Assembly: GCA_023665825.1 (NCBI GenBank)
Contig: JAMPDE010000002.1
Location: 30,883 to 87,523, forward strand
Reading direction: 5' to 3'
Length of the DNA: 56,641 nucleotides
Source of the DNA: Alistipes senegalensis
Lineage (GTDB): Bacteria; Bacteroidota; Bacteroidia; Bacteroidales; Rikenellaceae
Part shown: piece by piece, positions 40,712 through 49,113 of the stretch
Layout of the letters: every line of letters begins with the position of its first letter
How positions within the stretch are numbered: the stretch's first letter is position 1
The notes under the pieces: model-generated
What the model saw: the letters and a program-made list of their open reading frames with translations, nothing else
Databases searched by the model: none
What the model was told of the DNA's origin: nothing
Program-made: the position numbers and the translations under genes

Positions 40712-41974
40712 ATGAAAAAACTATGCTTTTGGATGCTTCTGTCCGTTGTCGCGGCGGCCGGTTGCAGCAAGGACGATTCTGCGTCGTTCACGGTGATTAC
40801 CGATGAATTCAACCCGTTCTTCGCTATGGAGTTGCAGATGCGCGGTTACATTGCCGATGCGAAGCGTGTCTCGTACGAAGAGGTGAGGACGATTACCGAA
40901 CTGGATATTTCGGACGAATGGGACGCGCTTCGGGGAGGCGATGTCGAGCTGGCCACTTTACGGGGCATCGAATACTTCGAGGCGTTGCAGAAGTTGGAGT
41001 GTGCGAACATCCACTTGTCTTCGCTCGATTTGAGCCGGAATACGGCGTTGAAGGAGTTGGATTGTCGCGGCAATCATCTGACTTCGCTGGATCTCACCGC
41101 CAATACGGCTCTGACGGATTTGAATTGTTCCGGCAACCAGTTGACTGCGCTGGATTTGAGCCAAAACACGGCATTGAAGGAGCTGACGTGCTCCAACAAC
41201 CAGCTGACCGAGTTGGACGTGACGCACAATACGGCGTTGACGGACTTGGATTGCTTTTTCAACAAATTGACGGTCTTGGATGTCCGCAACAATCCGTTGT
41301 TGCGGATGTTGGGTTGTCGTGGAAACGAGTTGGAAAAGCTGGATGTCAGCAAAAACCCGTCGCTGATACGTTTGTTGTGCAGCTACAACAAGCTCACCGA
41401 GCTGGATCTGAGTCGCAATACGGTCTTGATCAGTCTGAATTGTTTCAACAACCGGTTGAAAACGTTGGATGTCAGCAAAAATACGTCGTTGGAGAACTTG
41501 GGCTGCTATTACAACGAACTGACCTCGCTGGATGTGAGCACCAATACGAAGCTGACCCGTCTGCTTTGCGAGGGCAACGATTTGACATCGTTGGACGTCG
41601 GCAACAATGCGGCATTGATAGATTTGCATTGCTCCAACAATCAGTTGGCGGCATTGGATGTGAGTTCCAATACGGCGCTGACCAGCTTGTGGTGTTACCA
41701 GAATCATCTGTTCGAGTTGGATCTAACGCATAATACGGTGCTGGCCGAGTTGTCTTGCGTGGATAATCTGTTGACGTCGTTGGACATCAGCAAGAACACG
41801 GCTCTGACGGAGTTGAAGTGTTACAACAATCCCGGCGACGGGAGCGTTTTTCCGGTGACGGCATGGTTCGGGAACGAGGACGTTCCGAATGATTTCACGA
41901 CCGGAAGCTGGGACTACGACGGCCAAACCATTCGGATCGACTATTGCGGGGTCGAACCTGAGCCCGAGCCGTGA
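40712..41974 (+). CDS. Leucine-rich-repeat lipoprotein
   Basis: The product is 420 residues from ATG 40712, with a lipobox (VVAAAGCSKDDS). A short cap is followed by 13 in-register 21-residue repeats of consensus LTxLDLSxNTALTxLxCxxNQ, then a C-terminal cap with acidic/Pro tail (GVEPEPEP). A cysteine stands at the same place in nearly all repeats, as in other bacterial LRR proteins that form an inner Cys ladder. Such surface lipoproteins often bind host or bacterial ligands, though none can be named. Alternative upstream ATGs (40691, 40700) are less likely because of the signal peptide position. Confidence 0.9.
   Translation: MKKLCFWMLLSVVAAAGCSKDDSASFTVITDEFNPFFAMELQMRGYIADAKRVSYEEVRTITELDISDEWDALRGGDVELATLRGIEYFEALQKLECANIHLSSLDLSRNTALKELDCRGNHLTSLDLTANTALTDLNCSGNQLTALDLSQNTALKELTCSNNQLTELDVTHNTALTDLDCFFNKLTVLDVRNNPLLRMLGCRGNELEKLDVSKNPSLIRLLCSYNKLTELDLSRNTVLISLNCFNNRLKTLDVSKNTSLENLGCYYNELTSLDVSTNTKLTRLLCEGNDLTSLDVGNNAALIDLHCSNNQLAALDVSSNTALTSLWCYQNHLFELDLTHNTVLAELSCVDNLLTSLDISKNTALTELKCYNNPGDGSVFPVTAWFGNEDVPNDFTTGSWDYDGQTIRIDYCGVEPEPEP
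41015..41833 (+). repeat. Thirteen tandem 63-bp coding units (LRR array)
   Basis: The repeat units are 63 bases each. They differ in codon choice, so the array is old and not a recent DNA expansion, but recombination between units is still possible. Confidence 0.85.
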
Positions 41975-42006
41975 TATACGTCGATTCGGCCAATGGCGCT
42001 GCCGGT

Positions 42007-42038
42007 AAAAACGCAAGACTCTCGCAGTCTTGCGTTTT
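42007..42038. terminator. Bidirectional terminator after the LRR gene
   Basis: AAAAACGCAAGACT and AGTCTTGCGTTTTT are perfect inverted arms around CTCG-C. Confidence 0.9.
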
Positions 42039-42124
42039 TGTTTCGCAGGCGGTGCTTTGCGGCTTCGGGGCTTTCAAAAGTCGTAAGTTTTCCGTATCTT
42101 CGCAAACGAATCCACGCATCGAAA

Positions 42125-45022
42125 ATGGCATCCGTAAATCATAAACCAGCCTCGCCGAAGGGGCCTCGAATGGAGCAGCGAACCAACAGCGACAGCCTGC
42201 GGTGGGTCGGGGGGATCGTGCTGCTTTTCGTCGCGCTTTTCGCTTTGTCGGCGGTTTTTTTCTCCTATTTTTGTTGGGCCGAAGACCAGAGCGGTCTGCA
42301 AATGTCGGCGCAGGATCGGAGCGCGCTGAACGTCACGTTCGACAATCCGTGCGGCGGGCTCGGCGCATGGATCGGCTATTGGCTGGTCGACCGTGCCTTC
42401 GGATTGTTCGGCATCTTGATTCCCGTCATGCTGATCGTCTTGGGCGTGCGCATCATCCGTCAACGGCCGTTGCTGCTCAACCATTCGGTGTTGTCGCTCG
42501 TCTTCGTGATGATTCTCGGTTCGCTGACGCTGGGATTCTGTTTTCCGAAATTGGCCTTGATCTCTTCGACCGGCATGGGCGGCGAGTTCGGGGTTTCGGT
42601 TTCCGAACTGCTTCACCTTCATATCGGTACCGTCGGGACGATTATTCTGCTCGTGGTCGGTTGGATTCTCACCGGCGTATTCATCAACCGCAACTTTATC
42701 AATACGGTCAATGCGGCCGGAAATGCCGTCGTGGACAAGAGCGAACGGTTCGTCGGCAAAATGGTGCATACCCGCCCTGTCGATTACTCCGCCGATGTCG
42801 AGTTGGATGATTCGGAATTTGCCGACGTGCCGCGTGTATCCCGTCCGGCTTCCGAACCGATGACTTCCCGACCCGTTTCCAAGTCGCATGCTTCCCGGCC
42901 GGTTCCCGTGCGGAGTGCAGAGCCTGCTCAAGCGCATCGTGAGCCCGATTTTTCTTCTGAAATCGGCCGTCCGACCGAAATCGTCCGACCGACGACGGTT
43001 CGCCGCTCGCCCGACCGCGAACGCTATGTCGAGGAACCGAATCCGTTTTTCGACGAGGTGCCGGTCGGGGGAGAACCGGAACCGGTCGTCGAGCCCGCAG
43101 AGCCGCAGGCCGAACCGTCGGACGAACTTTTCCCCGAAGTGCCCCGAACGGCCGATGCTTCGGCCCGCGTGGTCATGGGGCGCGGCGGTTTGGTCGAATT
43201 GGAACGGCCGACACCCCGACCGGCCCGTCCTGCTTCGGCCGCTGCGAACAGCCCGTTCGTCGAGGTGGCGATTTCCGAAGACGGGGAACCGGTCGAACCT
43301 GCGGACGAACAACCGCTTGCGGACGAAATCGCCGAGCCGGACAGCATGTTCGCCGAAGAACCCGTACCGCCGCAGCCCGCCGATGAAATACCCGTCGCGC
43401 AGCCGGCCGCATCGCCCGACGAACCGTCCGAAGGGGTGGTCGTTACGGTCGAGGCAAACGAGGTGCGGTTGGTCGACGAAGGGCAGATTACGACCGAGAG
43501 TTACGACCCGCTGAAAGACCTGATGAACTATCGCAAACCGCCCGTCACGCTGTTGGAGGATTACCAGTCCGATTCGGAGGTGACGGACGAGGAGATTTTC
43601 GAGAACAAAACCCGTATCGAGGAGACGCTCAAATACTTCGGTATTCCGATTCAGCGCATCCGTGCGACGGTCGGCCCGACCGTGACGCTCTACGAAATCG
43701 TGCAGGCGCAGGGGGTCAAAATCGCGAAAATTCAAGGGTTGCAGAACGACATTGCCCAGAGCCTGAAAGCCGAATCGGGCATCCGCATCATCGCGCCCAT
43801 ACCGGGACGCGGCACGATCGGCATCGAGGTGCCCAACCGCCACAAACAGGTCGTTTCGATGTATTCGGCGATTCGGGCACAGCGTTTCCAAGATTCCAAA
43901 GCGATGCTTCCGGTGGTTGTGGGCCGCACCATCCAGAACGAAAATTACGTCTTCGACCTTGCCAAGATGCCCCACCTGCTCGTTGCCGGTGCGACGGGTA
44001 TGGGTAAGTCGGTCGGTCTGAACGCTATCATCACGTCGTTGCTCTACAAGATGCACCCCGCACAGCTGAAGTTCGTGATGATCGACCCCAAGATGGTCGA
44101 GTTCTCGCTCTATGCCAAAATCGAGCGGCATTTCTTGGCCAAAATGGAGTCGGAGGACGAGGCGATCGTAACCGACCCGCGCAAGGCGGTCTATACGCTC
44201 AATGCGCTTTGCACGGAGATGGGCAACCGCTTGGAACTCTGCAAGAAAGCGGGCGTCCGCAACATCGCCGAATACAACGAAAAATTCACTTCGCGGCGGC
44301 TCAACCCGATGAACGGCCACCGTTATCTGCCTTATATCGTGGTCATCATCGACGAGTTCGCCGACCTCATCATGACGGCCAAAGAGGTCGAAATGCCCGT
44401 CACGCGGCTGGCCCAAAAGGCGCGTGCCGTCGGCATTCACCTGATTATCGCCACGCAGCGTCCGTCGGTCGACGTCATCACCGGTAAAATCAAGGCCAAT
44501 TTCCCCGCCCGCATCGCGTTCCGTGTCATGCAGATGATAGACTCCCGTACCATTCTCGACCGTCCGGGTGCCGACCAGTTGATCGGTCGCGGCGACATGT
44601 TGATTTCCAAAGACGGCGAGCTGACCCGCATCCAGTGCGCGTTGGTCGATACGCCCGAAGTGGAGCGCATCGTCGAGTATATTTCCAAACAGCAGGGGTA
44701 CGCTTCGGCTTATGCCTTGCCCGATTATACGCCCGACGCCGGCGAGGGCTCTGCCGGTATGGGCAGCGAGGAGGGCGCCTCCGCTCCGGTGAAGTACGAC
44801 GTGCTTTTTGCCGAAATCGCCCGCGAGGCGGTTTCGTCGGGGTCGATTTCCACTTCGATGATTCAGCGCAACTACGAGGTCGGTTTCAACCGCGCCGGAC
44901 GCATCATGATGCAGTTGGAGCGGGCCGGCATCGTCGGTCACCAGCAGGGGGCCAAGCCGCGTGAAATCCTCTTCCACGATTCGCCCTCGCTCGAAGCGCG
45001 GTTGCAGGAGTTGGGACTATGA
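42125..45022 (+). CDS. ftsK: FtsK/SpoIIIE-family DNA translocase
   Basis: The product is 965 residues from ATG 42125 (the frame is open from 41993, whose extra part covers the terminator). Four N-terminal membrane segments (about 25-190) anchor it at the septum. A long acidic Pro/Glu linker (about 220-480) follows. The motor has Walker A GATGMGKSVGLN and Walker B YIVVIIDEFADLIM. The C-terminal gamma winged helix (SISTSMIQRNYEVGFNRAGR) reads KOPS-type guide sequences. It moves chromosome ends during division and works with XerCD. An R-M island follows, and in relatives lolA usually comes next. Confidence 0.95.
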   Translation: MASVNHKPASPKGPRMEQRTNSDSLRWVGGIVLLFVALFALSAVFFSYFCWAEDQSGLQMSAQDRSALNVTFDNPCGGLGAWIGYWLVDRAFGLFGILIPVMLIVLGVRIIRQRPLLLNHSVLSLVFVMILGSLTLGFCFPKLALISSTGMGGEFGVSVSELLHLHIGTVGTIILLVVGWILTGVFINRNFINTVNAAGNAVVDKSERFVGKMVHTRPVDYSADVELDDSEFADVPRVSRPASEPMTSRPVSKSHASRPVPVRSAEPAQAHREPDFSSEIGRPTEIVRPTTVRRSPDRERYVEEPNPFFDEVPVGGEPEPVVEPAEPQAEPSDELFPEVPRTADASARVVMGRGGLVELERPTPRPARPASAAANSPFVEVAISEDGEPVEPADEQPLADEIAEPDSMFAEEPVPPQPADEIPVAQPAASPDEPSEGVVVTVEANEVRLVDEGQITTESYDPLKDLMNYRKPPVTLLEDYQSDSEVTDEEIFENKTRIEETLKYFGIPIQRIRATVGPTVTLYEIVQAQGVKIAKIQGLQNDIAQSLKAESGIRIIAPIPGRGTIGIEVPNRHKQVVSMYSAIRAQRFQDSKAMLPVVVGRTIQNENYVFDLAKMPHLLVAGATGMGKSVGLNAIITSLLYKMHPAQLKFVMIDPKMVEFSLYAKIERHFLAKMESEDEAIVTDPRKAVYTLNALCTEMGNRLELCKKAGVRNIAEYNEKFTSRRLNPMNGHRYLPYIVVIIDEFADLIMTAKEVEMPVTRLAQKARAVGIHLIIATQRPSVDVITGKIKANFPARIAFRVMQMIDSRTILDRPGADQLIGRGDMLISKDGELTRIQCALVDTPEVERIVEYISKQQGYASAYALPDYTPDAGEGSAGMGSEEGASAPVKYDVLFAEIAREAVSSGSISTSMIQRNYEVGFNRAGRIMMQLERAGIVGHQQGAKPREILFHDSPSLEARLQELGL

Positions 45023-45072
45023 TTTACTGGATAATTCAGGATATATCAATGTTCAATGTAATAAAATCATAA

Positions 45073-46458
45073 ATGATTTTAACCAAAGAATATATCAAGG
45101 AACTCAAACAACAAGGAGATATCGCTATTTCTGCTCTTGTGCGAGAATATAGCAAAAGCAGTGGGGATTTGGTGTTCATACTTGAGAATCTTGGACATAT
45201 ACCGGCTTTGTTCGATGTGAATTGGCTTATACCTTTATTGGAGTACAAAAATGAGAATGTGCGTTTTTGGGCAGTCAAAAATCTGGGTAAGGTCAATTCC
45301 GTAACATACTTGAATCGATTATATCGAATTGTAACCAATGACGAAAGTACGATCGTAAAGAGGGAGGCCGTTTCTTCCATCGGAAGAATGAGAACCGAGA
45401 AATCGATTCCGATACTGATTCGGATATTGGGGAATGAAGATCCTAAGATAGTTTGTCAAGCGATACGCGGGCTTTTGGTTTTCAAGGGACAAGAAGAGGT
45501 GGACGATTCGTTAAAAGATTTGATCAACCACGACAATGAAATGGTGCGTACTGTGGTATATAAAGAGTATTTTGCAAAAAAAAATACGAAATCCACAAAA
45601 ATGGCGCATGCAGAAACATATCCTTTTTTGAAGAATGTGGTTGTCAATGGTGATGTCCGCGATGTTCTTAAATCCGTGCCGGATGAAAGCGTACATTTAA
45701 CGTTTACTTCGCCGCCATATTACAATGCTCGCGACTATTCGATTTATCCGAGTTACGATGCGTATTTGAAATTTTTAGCAGAAGTTTTTCAAGAAACCTA
45801 TCGTGTTACGAAAGAGGGACGTTTTCTTGTCGTAAATACGTCGCCTGTCATTGTGCCTCGTATCAGTCGGGCTCATTCAAGCAAGCGTTATCCTATTCCA
45901 TTCGATTTGCACCATTTTTTGGTACAAATAGGTTGGGAGTTTATCGATGATATCGTATGGGAAAAGCCTGAATATAGTGTAAAAAATCGAATCGGGGGCT
46001 TTCAACAGCATAGAAAACCATTGGCTTATAAACCGAATTCCGTTACTGAGTATCTGATGGTTTATAGAAAGTGCACGGATAAACTTATTGATTGGAATAT
46101 ACATCAATACGATTCGGGAACCGTTGAAGAAAGCAAAGTGCAAGATGGATTTGAAACCACGAATGTTTGGCGTATTTGTCCTAAATCCGACAAGATTCAT
46201 TCTGCGATATTCCCGAGTGATTTATGCAAAAGGGTAGTGGAGTACTATTCTTTCAAGGGCGATTTGGTGTTCGATCCTTTTGCCGGAAGCGGTACACTGG
46301 GAAGAATGGCTAAAAAACTGGGAAGAAAATTTTTCTTGACAGAAAAAGAGCCTAAATATTTTGAATATATGAAGACGTTCCAGTCACCCAAAACGCTATC
46401 TGAAAAAGATGCCACGAAATTTATGACAATCGAACAATTTAGAAAAAGTATTTTATGA
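45073..46458 (+). CDS. DNA methyltransferase (beta class) with N-terminal HEAT repeats
   Basis: The protein has 461 residues. Residues about 1-180 are helical HEAT/PBS-lyase-type repeats (units near 61-90, 91-123 and 124-155, each with a PxxVxxxA-like turn such as ENVRFWAVKNLG and PKIVCQAIRGLL). Then comes a beta-class MTase: motif IV TSPPY (212-216) precedes motif I DPFAGSGT (401-408). The TSPPY form fits N4-cytosine methylation, as in M.CfrBI, but N6-adenine is not excluded. It overlaps the endonuclease gene by 4 bases (ATGA). HEAT fusion to an R-M methyltransferase is unusual, and the repeats may help DNA contact. Confidence 0.9.
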   Translation: MILTKEYIKELKQQGDIAISALVREYSKSSGDLVFILENLGHIPALFDVNWLIPLLEYKNENVRFWAVKNLGKVNSVTYLNRLYRIVTNDESTIVKREAVSSIGRMRTEKSIPILIRILGNEDPKIVCQAIRGLLVFKGQEEVDDSLKDLINHDNEMVRTVVYKEYFAKKNTKSTKMAHAETYPFLKNVVVNGDVRDVLKSVPDESVHLTFTSPPYYNARDYSIYPSYDAYLKFLAEVFQETYRVTKEGRFLVVNTSPVIVPRISRAHSSKRYPIPFDLHHFLVQIGWEFIDDIVWEKPEYSVKNRIGGFQQHRKPLAYKPNSVTEYLMVYRKCTDKLIDWNIHQYDSGTVEESKVQDGFETTNVWRICPKSDKIHSAIFPSDLCKRVVEYYSFKGDLVFDPFAGSGTLGRMAKKLGRKFFLTEKEPKYFEYMKTFQSPKTLSEKDATKFMTIEQFRKSIL

Positions 46459-47366
46459 CACTAACCGACCAAGTTATTAAAAACATAGTCTGTCGAGTTA
46501 TCAAATCGCAGGATTATCGTATTGAAATTGTAAATCTGATTAACGCGAAGTTTTTACAATTTGCGGTTGATTTTTTCAAACAAATCGTTGCCGCCAAACT
46601 CAACTCGGAAGATATTACGATAGACTGGTATAAAAAGGCTTTTATGAATACCGCATTGCCTGCGGATGATATTGCGATAAATGCAGGCCTAAATAAGAAG
46701 ACGATAAGTAATATGTATCGTTCCGCAACACGAAAAAAGGTCATAGAAGCATCGAACGAGCATTTTGAATCTTTATATAGTAACATACAAGCGCTTGTTG
46801 AAGATGAACGCGATATCGATTTGATTTTGACGATTAAATTCAAAGGAGTTAGTGTCGATCTGAATGTGAGTGAAAGTCTTGTCGTAATAAATGCGTTGGC
46901 GGTTAAACGTGCTGCTTTGAGAGGCGGATTGTGGAGTTCCGCAGGCAAACGTGCTGAAAAATATCTGATGCTTACACTTTGTAAAATGTATGGTGTCGCT
47001 GAAGAGTATTATAATGCGGAACATTTTGTGAAGAATAAGGATTTGGATGTCGATAGAGAGATTGATTTTTATTTGAAAAATCGTGGAAACGAATACAGGT
47101 GCGAGGTGAAACTTATGGGACAAGGAAATCCTGAGAGTGCGGATGCCATAATTGCACGAGGTAGCAATGTTTTTGTTGCAGATACCCTTTCACAACAAAA
47201 TAAAAATCAATGCGATCAACTCGATGTTTGCTGGGTTGCTTGTCGTGACGAAAATGGATATGCTCGATTCAAATTAGCATTGGAGAAATTTGGAATTCCC
47301 TATGAAGATTATAATGGCGATCTCGATTCTGATTTGCCGAGAATTCTGAACGAACTTTTTGGGTGA
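46455..47366 (+). CDS. CfrBI-like type II restriction endonuclease
   Basis: The 303-residue protein matches what I recall for the CfrBI family: AINAGLNKKTISNMY (a helix-turn-helix-like segment), IDLILTIKFKGVSVDLNVSE in two parts, and ALRGGLWSSAGKRAEK. A PD-(D/E)xK site is visible as Asp204 (REIDFYL) and Glu217-x-Lys219 (CEVKLMG). CfrBI itself cuts C/CWWGG, so a similar site is expected but not shown. Methyltransferase first and a 4-base overlap let protection come before cutting. No separate controller protein is present. Confidence 0.75.
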   Translation: MTLTDQVIKNIVCRVIKSQDYRIEIVNLINAKFLQFAVDFFKQIVAAKLNSEDITIDWYKKAFMNTALPADDIAINAGLNKKTISNMYRSATRKKVIEASNEHFESLYSNIQALVEDERDIDLILTIKFKGVSVDLNVSESLVVINALAVKRAALRGGLWSSAGKRAEKYLMLTLCKMYGVAEEYYNAEHFVKNKDLDVDREIDFYLKNRGNEYRCEVKLMGQGNPESADAIIARGSNVFVADTLSQQNKNQCDQLDVCWVACRDENGYARFKLALEKFGIPYEDYNGDLDSDLPRILNELFG

Positions 47367-47400
47367 AATGTTTTTTAATTAAAAAGTTCATATCTTTTTC
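47352..47400 (+). terminator. Possible terminator at the end of the endonuclease gene
   Basis: GAACTTTTT (47352-47360) is inverted as AAAAAGTTC (47381-47389), followed by the T-rich stretch ATATCTTTTTC. The loop is long, so the call is weak. Confidence 0.4.
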
Positions 47401-47435
47401 ATTGTTTGATGAAATGATGTAGTCTGAAAATTTGA

Positions 47436-48044
47436 ATGGGTATGCGGATTCTGCATCTTTTGTTTTTCTTGTTTTCGTTGTCTGTCGTTCCGCTCCGCGC
47501 GGCCGATAGCGGTGTCGCATGGTTGGGACGGTTGCAGGCGGCTGTCGATGCGCTCGGAGCGTATGAAGTGCGTTTCGACCTCTCCACGACCGACGGTTAT
47601 GCCGTGCAGGGCGCCTATCGGGTTGAGGACGACAGCTATTGCATTACGATGCCTGCCGTGCGTGTGTTCTGCGACGGCAAGGCGCGTTACGAAGTCAATG
47701 ACGATAAGCGCGAAGTGGTGGTCGATGCAGTCGATACGCGGTCGCACAATCTGTTGGACAATCCCGCACGGGCATTCGATTTCGTCGGTGAACAGTACGA
47801 CGCGCAGGTCGTTGCGGAGCAGGCCGACCGAATCACGCTTCGATTGACGCCGCGCGGCGAGGAGTCGCTCACGACCATTGAATTGACGCTGGATAAGGGT
47901 TCGGCATTGCCCGTGTCGGTCGTTTACGGAGCCGAAGATTTGCGGATAACGATTACGATTCGGTCGTTCGAGAAATCCGCCGCGCCGTTTCCTGTTTTTC
48001 GGGCTTCGGATTATTCCGATTACGAGCTGATAGATTTCAGATAG
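47436..48044 (+). CDS. lolA: LolA-like outer-membrane lipoprotein carrier
   Basis: The 202-residue protein has a signal peptide (HLLFFLFSLSVVPLRAAD). The mature part has the LolA pattern: LQAAVDALGAYEVRFDLSTT, an open-barrel core with YCITMPAVRVFCDGKARYEV and VVVDAVD, and the Ile/Leu-rich end (LRITIRSF-like text in LRITITIRSFEKS). LolA ferries lipoproteins across the periplasm. ATG 47442 is an equally good start. In related genomes this gene directly follows ftsK, and here the R-M island separates them. Confidence 0.82.
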   Translation: MGMRILHLLFFLFSLSVVPLRAADSGVAWLGRLQAAVDALGAYEVRFDLSTTDGYAVQGAYRVEDDSYCITMPAVRVFCDGKARYEVNDDKREVVVDAVDTRSHNLLDNPARAFDFVGEQYDAQVVAEQADRITLRLTPRGEESLTTIELTLDKGSALPVSVVYGAEDLRITITIRSFEKSAAPFPVFRASDYSDYELIDFR

Positions 48045-48080
48045 GACCAATGGTCTGGAATCTTGTAAATTACGAATAAA

Positions 48081-48800
48081 ATGAAAAGGACTTCATTTTT
48101 GCTTTGGGTTTGTTTTGCGGGTCTCTTCCCCGCAGTCGCCCAGCAGCCGTTCATCTGTACCGAGCCGGGCACGACGCTCGAATACGCATGCTACGATAGC
48201 AAAGGCGTGCAGACCGGTTATTCCCGTTCGATGGTCGAGAAGTGCGAACGAAATGCGGACGATTGCTTGGAGGTGTCTATCCGCGAGGAGGAGTTCGACC
48301 TTCAGCACAATCCGGTCGCCGGAAAGAACGGGCCGGAAGCCATGATTGCTCGTACCGTCGTCCGGGCGGACGACATGCTCGTGCCGTATGGCGATTTGTT
48401 GGCCTCTGCCTTGCAGGGTAAGGATTGGTCGCTTGCGATGACCGAGAGCAGCGAGTATGCTTATCCGTTCGCTCTGTCCGTCGGCATGGCGTTGCCCGAT
48501 GTCGCTGCCGTATTCAATGTCGTCCTCGACGGAGAACCGACCAAAATGAATGTCCTTCTGAATATCAGCGACCGCCGCGTCTTGGCCCACGAACGGATTA
48601 CGGTGCCGGCGGGCACGTTCGATGCTTACGGGATTTCGGAAACCGTTTCGATAAAGGTTTCGATATTCCGCGTCGTGGTGAAAAATTTGTCATGGGTCGT
48701 TCCCGGCATCGGTTCCGTCCGTACCGAACAGCAGAACAAGAAAGGTAAAATCGAGAATTATTCGGAGTTGATAGCGATTCGGCGGCCCGTTGCGGATTGA
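48081..48800 (+). CDS. Exported DUF3108-like (TapB-family) protein
   Basis: The 239-residue product has a signal peptide (SFLLWVCFAGLFPAVAQQ). The mature part is mostly beta strands: PGTTLEYACYDSKGVQTGYS, NISDRRVLAHERITVPAGTF and SVRTEQQNKKGKIENYSELI. The 'V-P-A-G-T-F-x-A-Y' turn and closing 'G-S-V-R-T-E' strand are what I recall for Bacteroidales proteins called TapB or DUF3108-like. The role is unknown. It sits 36 bases after lolA, so envelope lipoprotein work is a reasonable guess. Confidence 0.65.
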   Translation: MKRTSFLLWVCFAGLFPAVAQQPFICTEPGTTLEYACYDSKGVQTGYSRSMVEKCERNADDCLEVSIREEEFDLQHNPVAGKNGPEAMIARTVVRADDMLVPYGDLLASALQGKDWSLAMTESSEYAYPFALSVGMALPDVAAVFNVVLDGEPTKMNVLLNISDRRVLAHERITVPAGTFDAYGISETVSIKVSIFRVVVKNLSWVVPGIGSVRTEQQNKKGKIENYSELIAIRRPVAD

Positions 48801-48807
48801 GTGGTAT

Positions 48808-48924
48808 ATGAGACGGATTTCCGTTCTTTGCTACATCGCGGGCGGCCTGCTCGGCGAGTTGCCGGTACGTGCTTGGCTTCGCCGGAAAAAACGACTTGGC
48901 AGCCCGGATGTTTCCGCTGAATAA
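48808..48924 (+). CDS. Possible 38-residue small protein
   Basis: An ATG 7 bases after the TapB-like stop opens a frame for MRRISVLCYIAGGLLGELPV and a basic tail (AWLRRKKRLGSPDVSAE), ending 10 bases before a terminator. The hydrophobic-then-basic pattern suits a small membrane-associated peptide, and the position between a gene and its terminator suggests an mRNA would contain it. The frame is short enough to be chance. Confidence 0.35.
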   Translation: MRRISVLCYIAGGLLGELPVRAWLRRKKRLGSPDVSAE

Positions 48925-48933
48925 CCCGTATTT

Positions 48934-48962
48934 CTCCCGACAGTCGGTCGGGAGATTTTTTT
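48934..48962 (+). terminator. Terminator of the lolA operon
   Basis: CTCCCGAC and GTCGGGAG close a hairpin followed by a run of six or more T. Confidence 0.85.
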
Positions 48963-49048
48963 CGTGCCGTCAGATCGTCCGAAAAAGGGCAAAAACGACC
49001 GCTTGTCGAAAAATGTTGCGTCGAACGATTCGTTTTTCCGTCTGCGAG

Positions 49049-49080
49049 GTTGCTCAAATCGAAAATAAATCGTATTTTTG
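49049..49080 (+). promoter_or_regulatory. gyrA promoter
   Basis: GTTG (49049-49052), a 20-base spacer, then TATTTTTG (49073-49080), 33 bases before the ATG at 49114. Confidence 0.65.
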
Positions 49081-49113
49081 TTCGTTAATAAAGATGTAAA
49101 CCCAAAGTAATAA

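Larger units (their letters stand above)
45023..47435. mobile_element. AT-rich restriction-modification island between ftsK and lolA
   Basis: From just after the ftsK stop to just before lolA the DNA is far more AT-rich than either side, and codon use changes abruptly to A/T-ending codons. It holds only the methyltransferase and endonuclease genes. I found no integrase, direct repeats or terminal inverted repeats. Insertion is inferred from composition and from breaking the ftsK-lolA adjacency expected in relatives. Confidence 0.7.

Noticed and set aside
41015-41833. Periodic 63-bp repeats as a possible CRISPR or tandem-repeat array
   Set aside because: The period is coding (21-residue LRR units), the units are diverged and there are no spacers.
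42074-44977. Minus-strand 967-residue open frame across ftsK
   Set aside because: Shadow of ftsK. No domain, and the plus strand has complete FtsK motifs.
45023-47435. Prophage or integrative element at the R-M island
   Set aside because: No integrase, phage gene, attachment repeats or tRNA was found. Only the two R-M genes are present.
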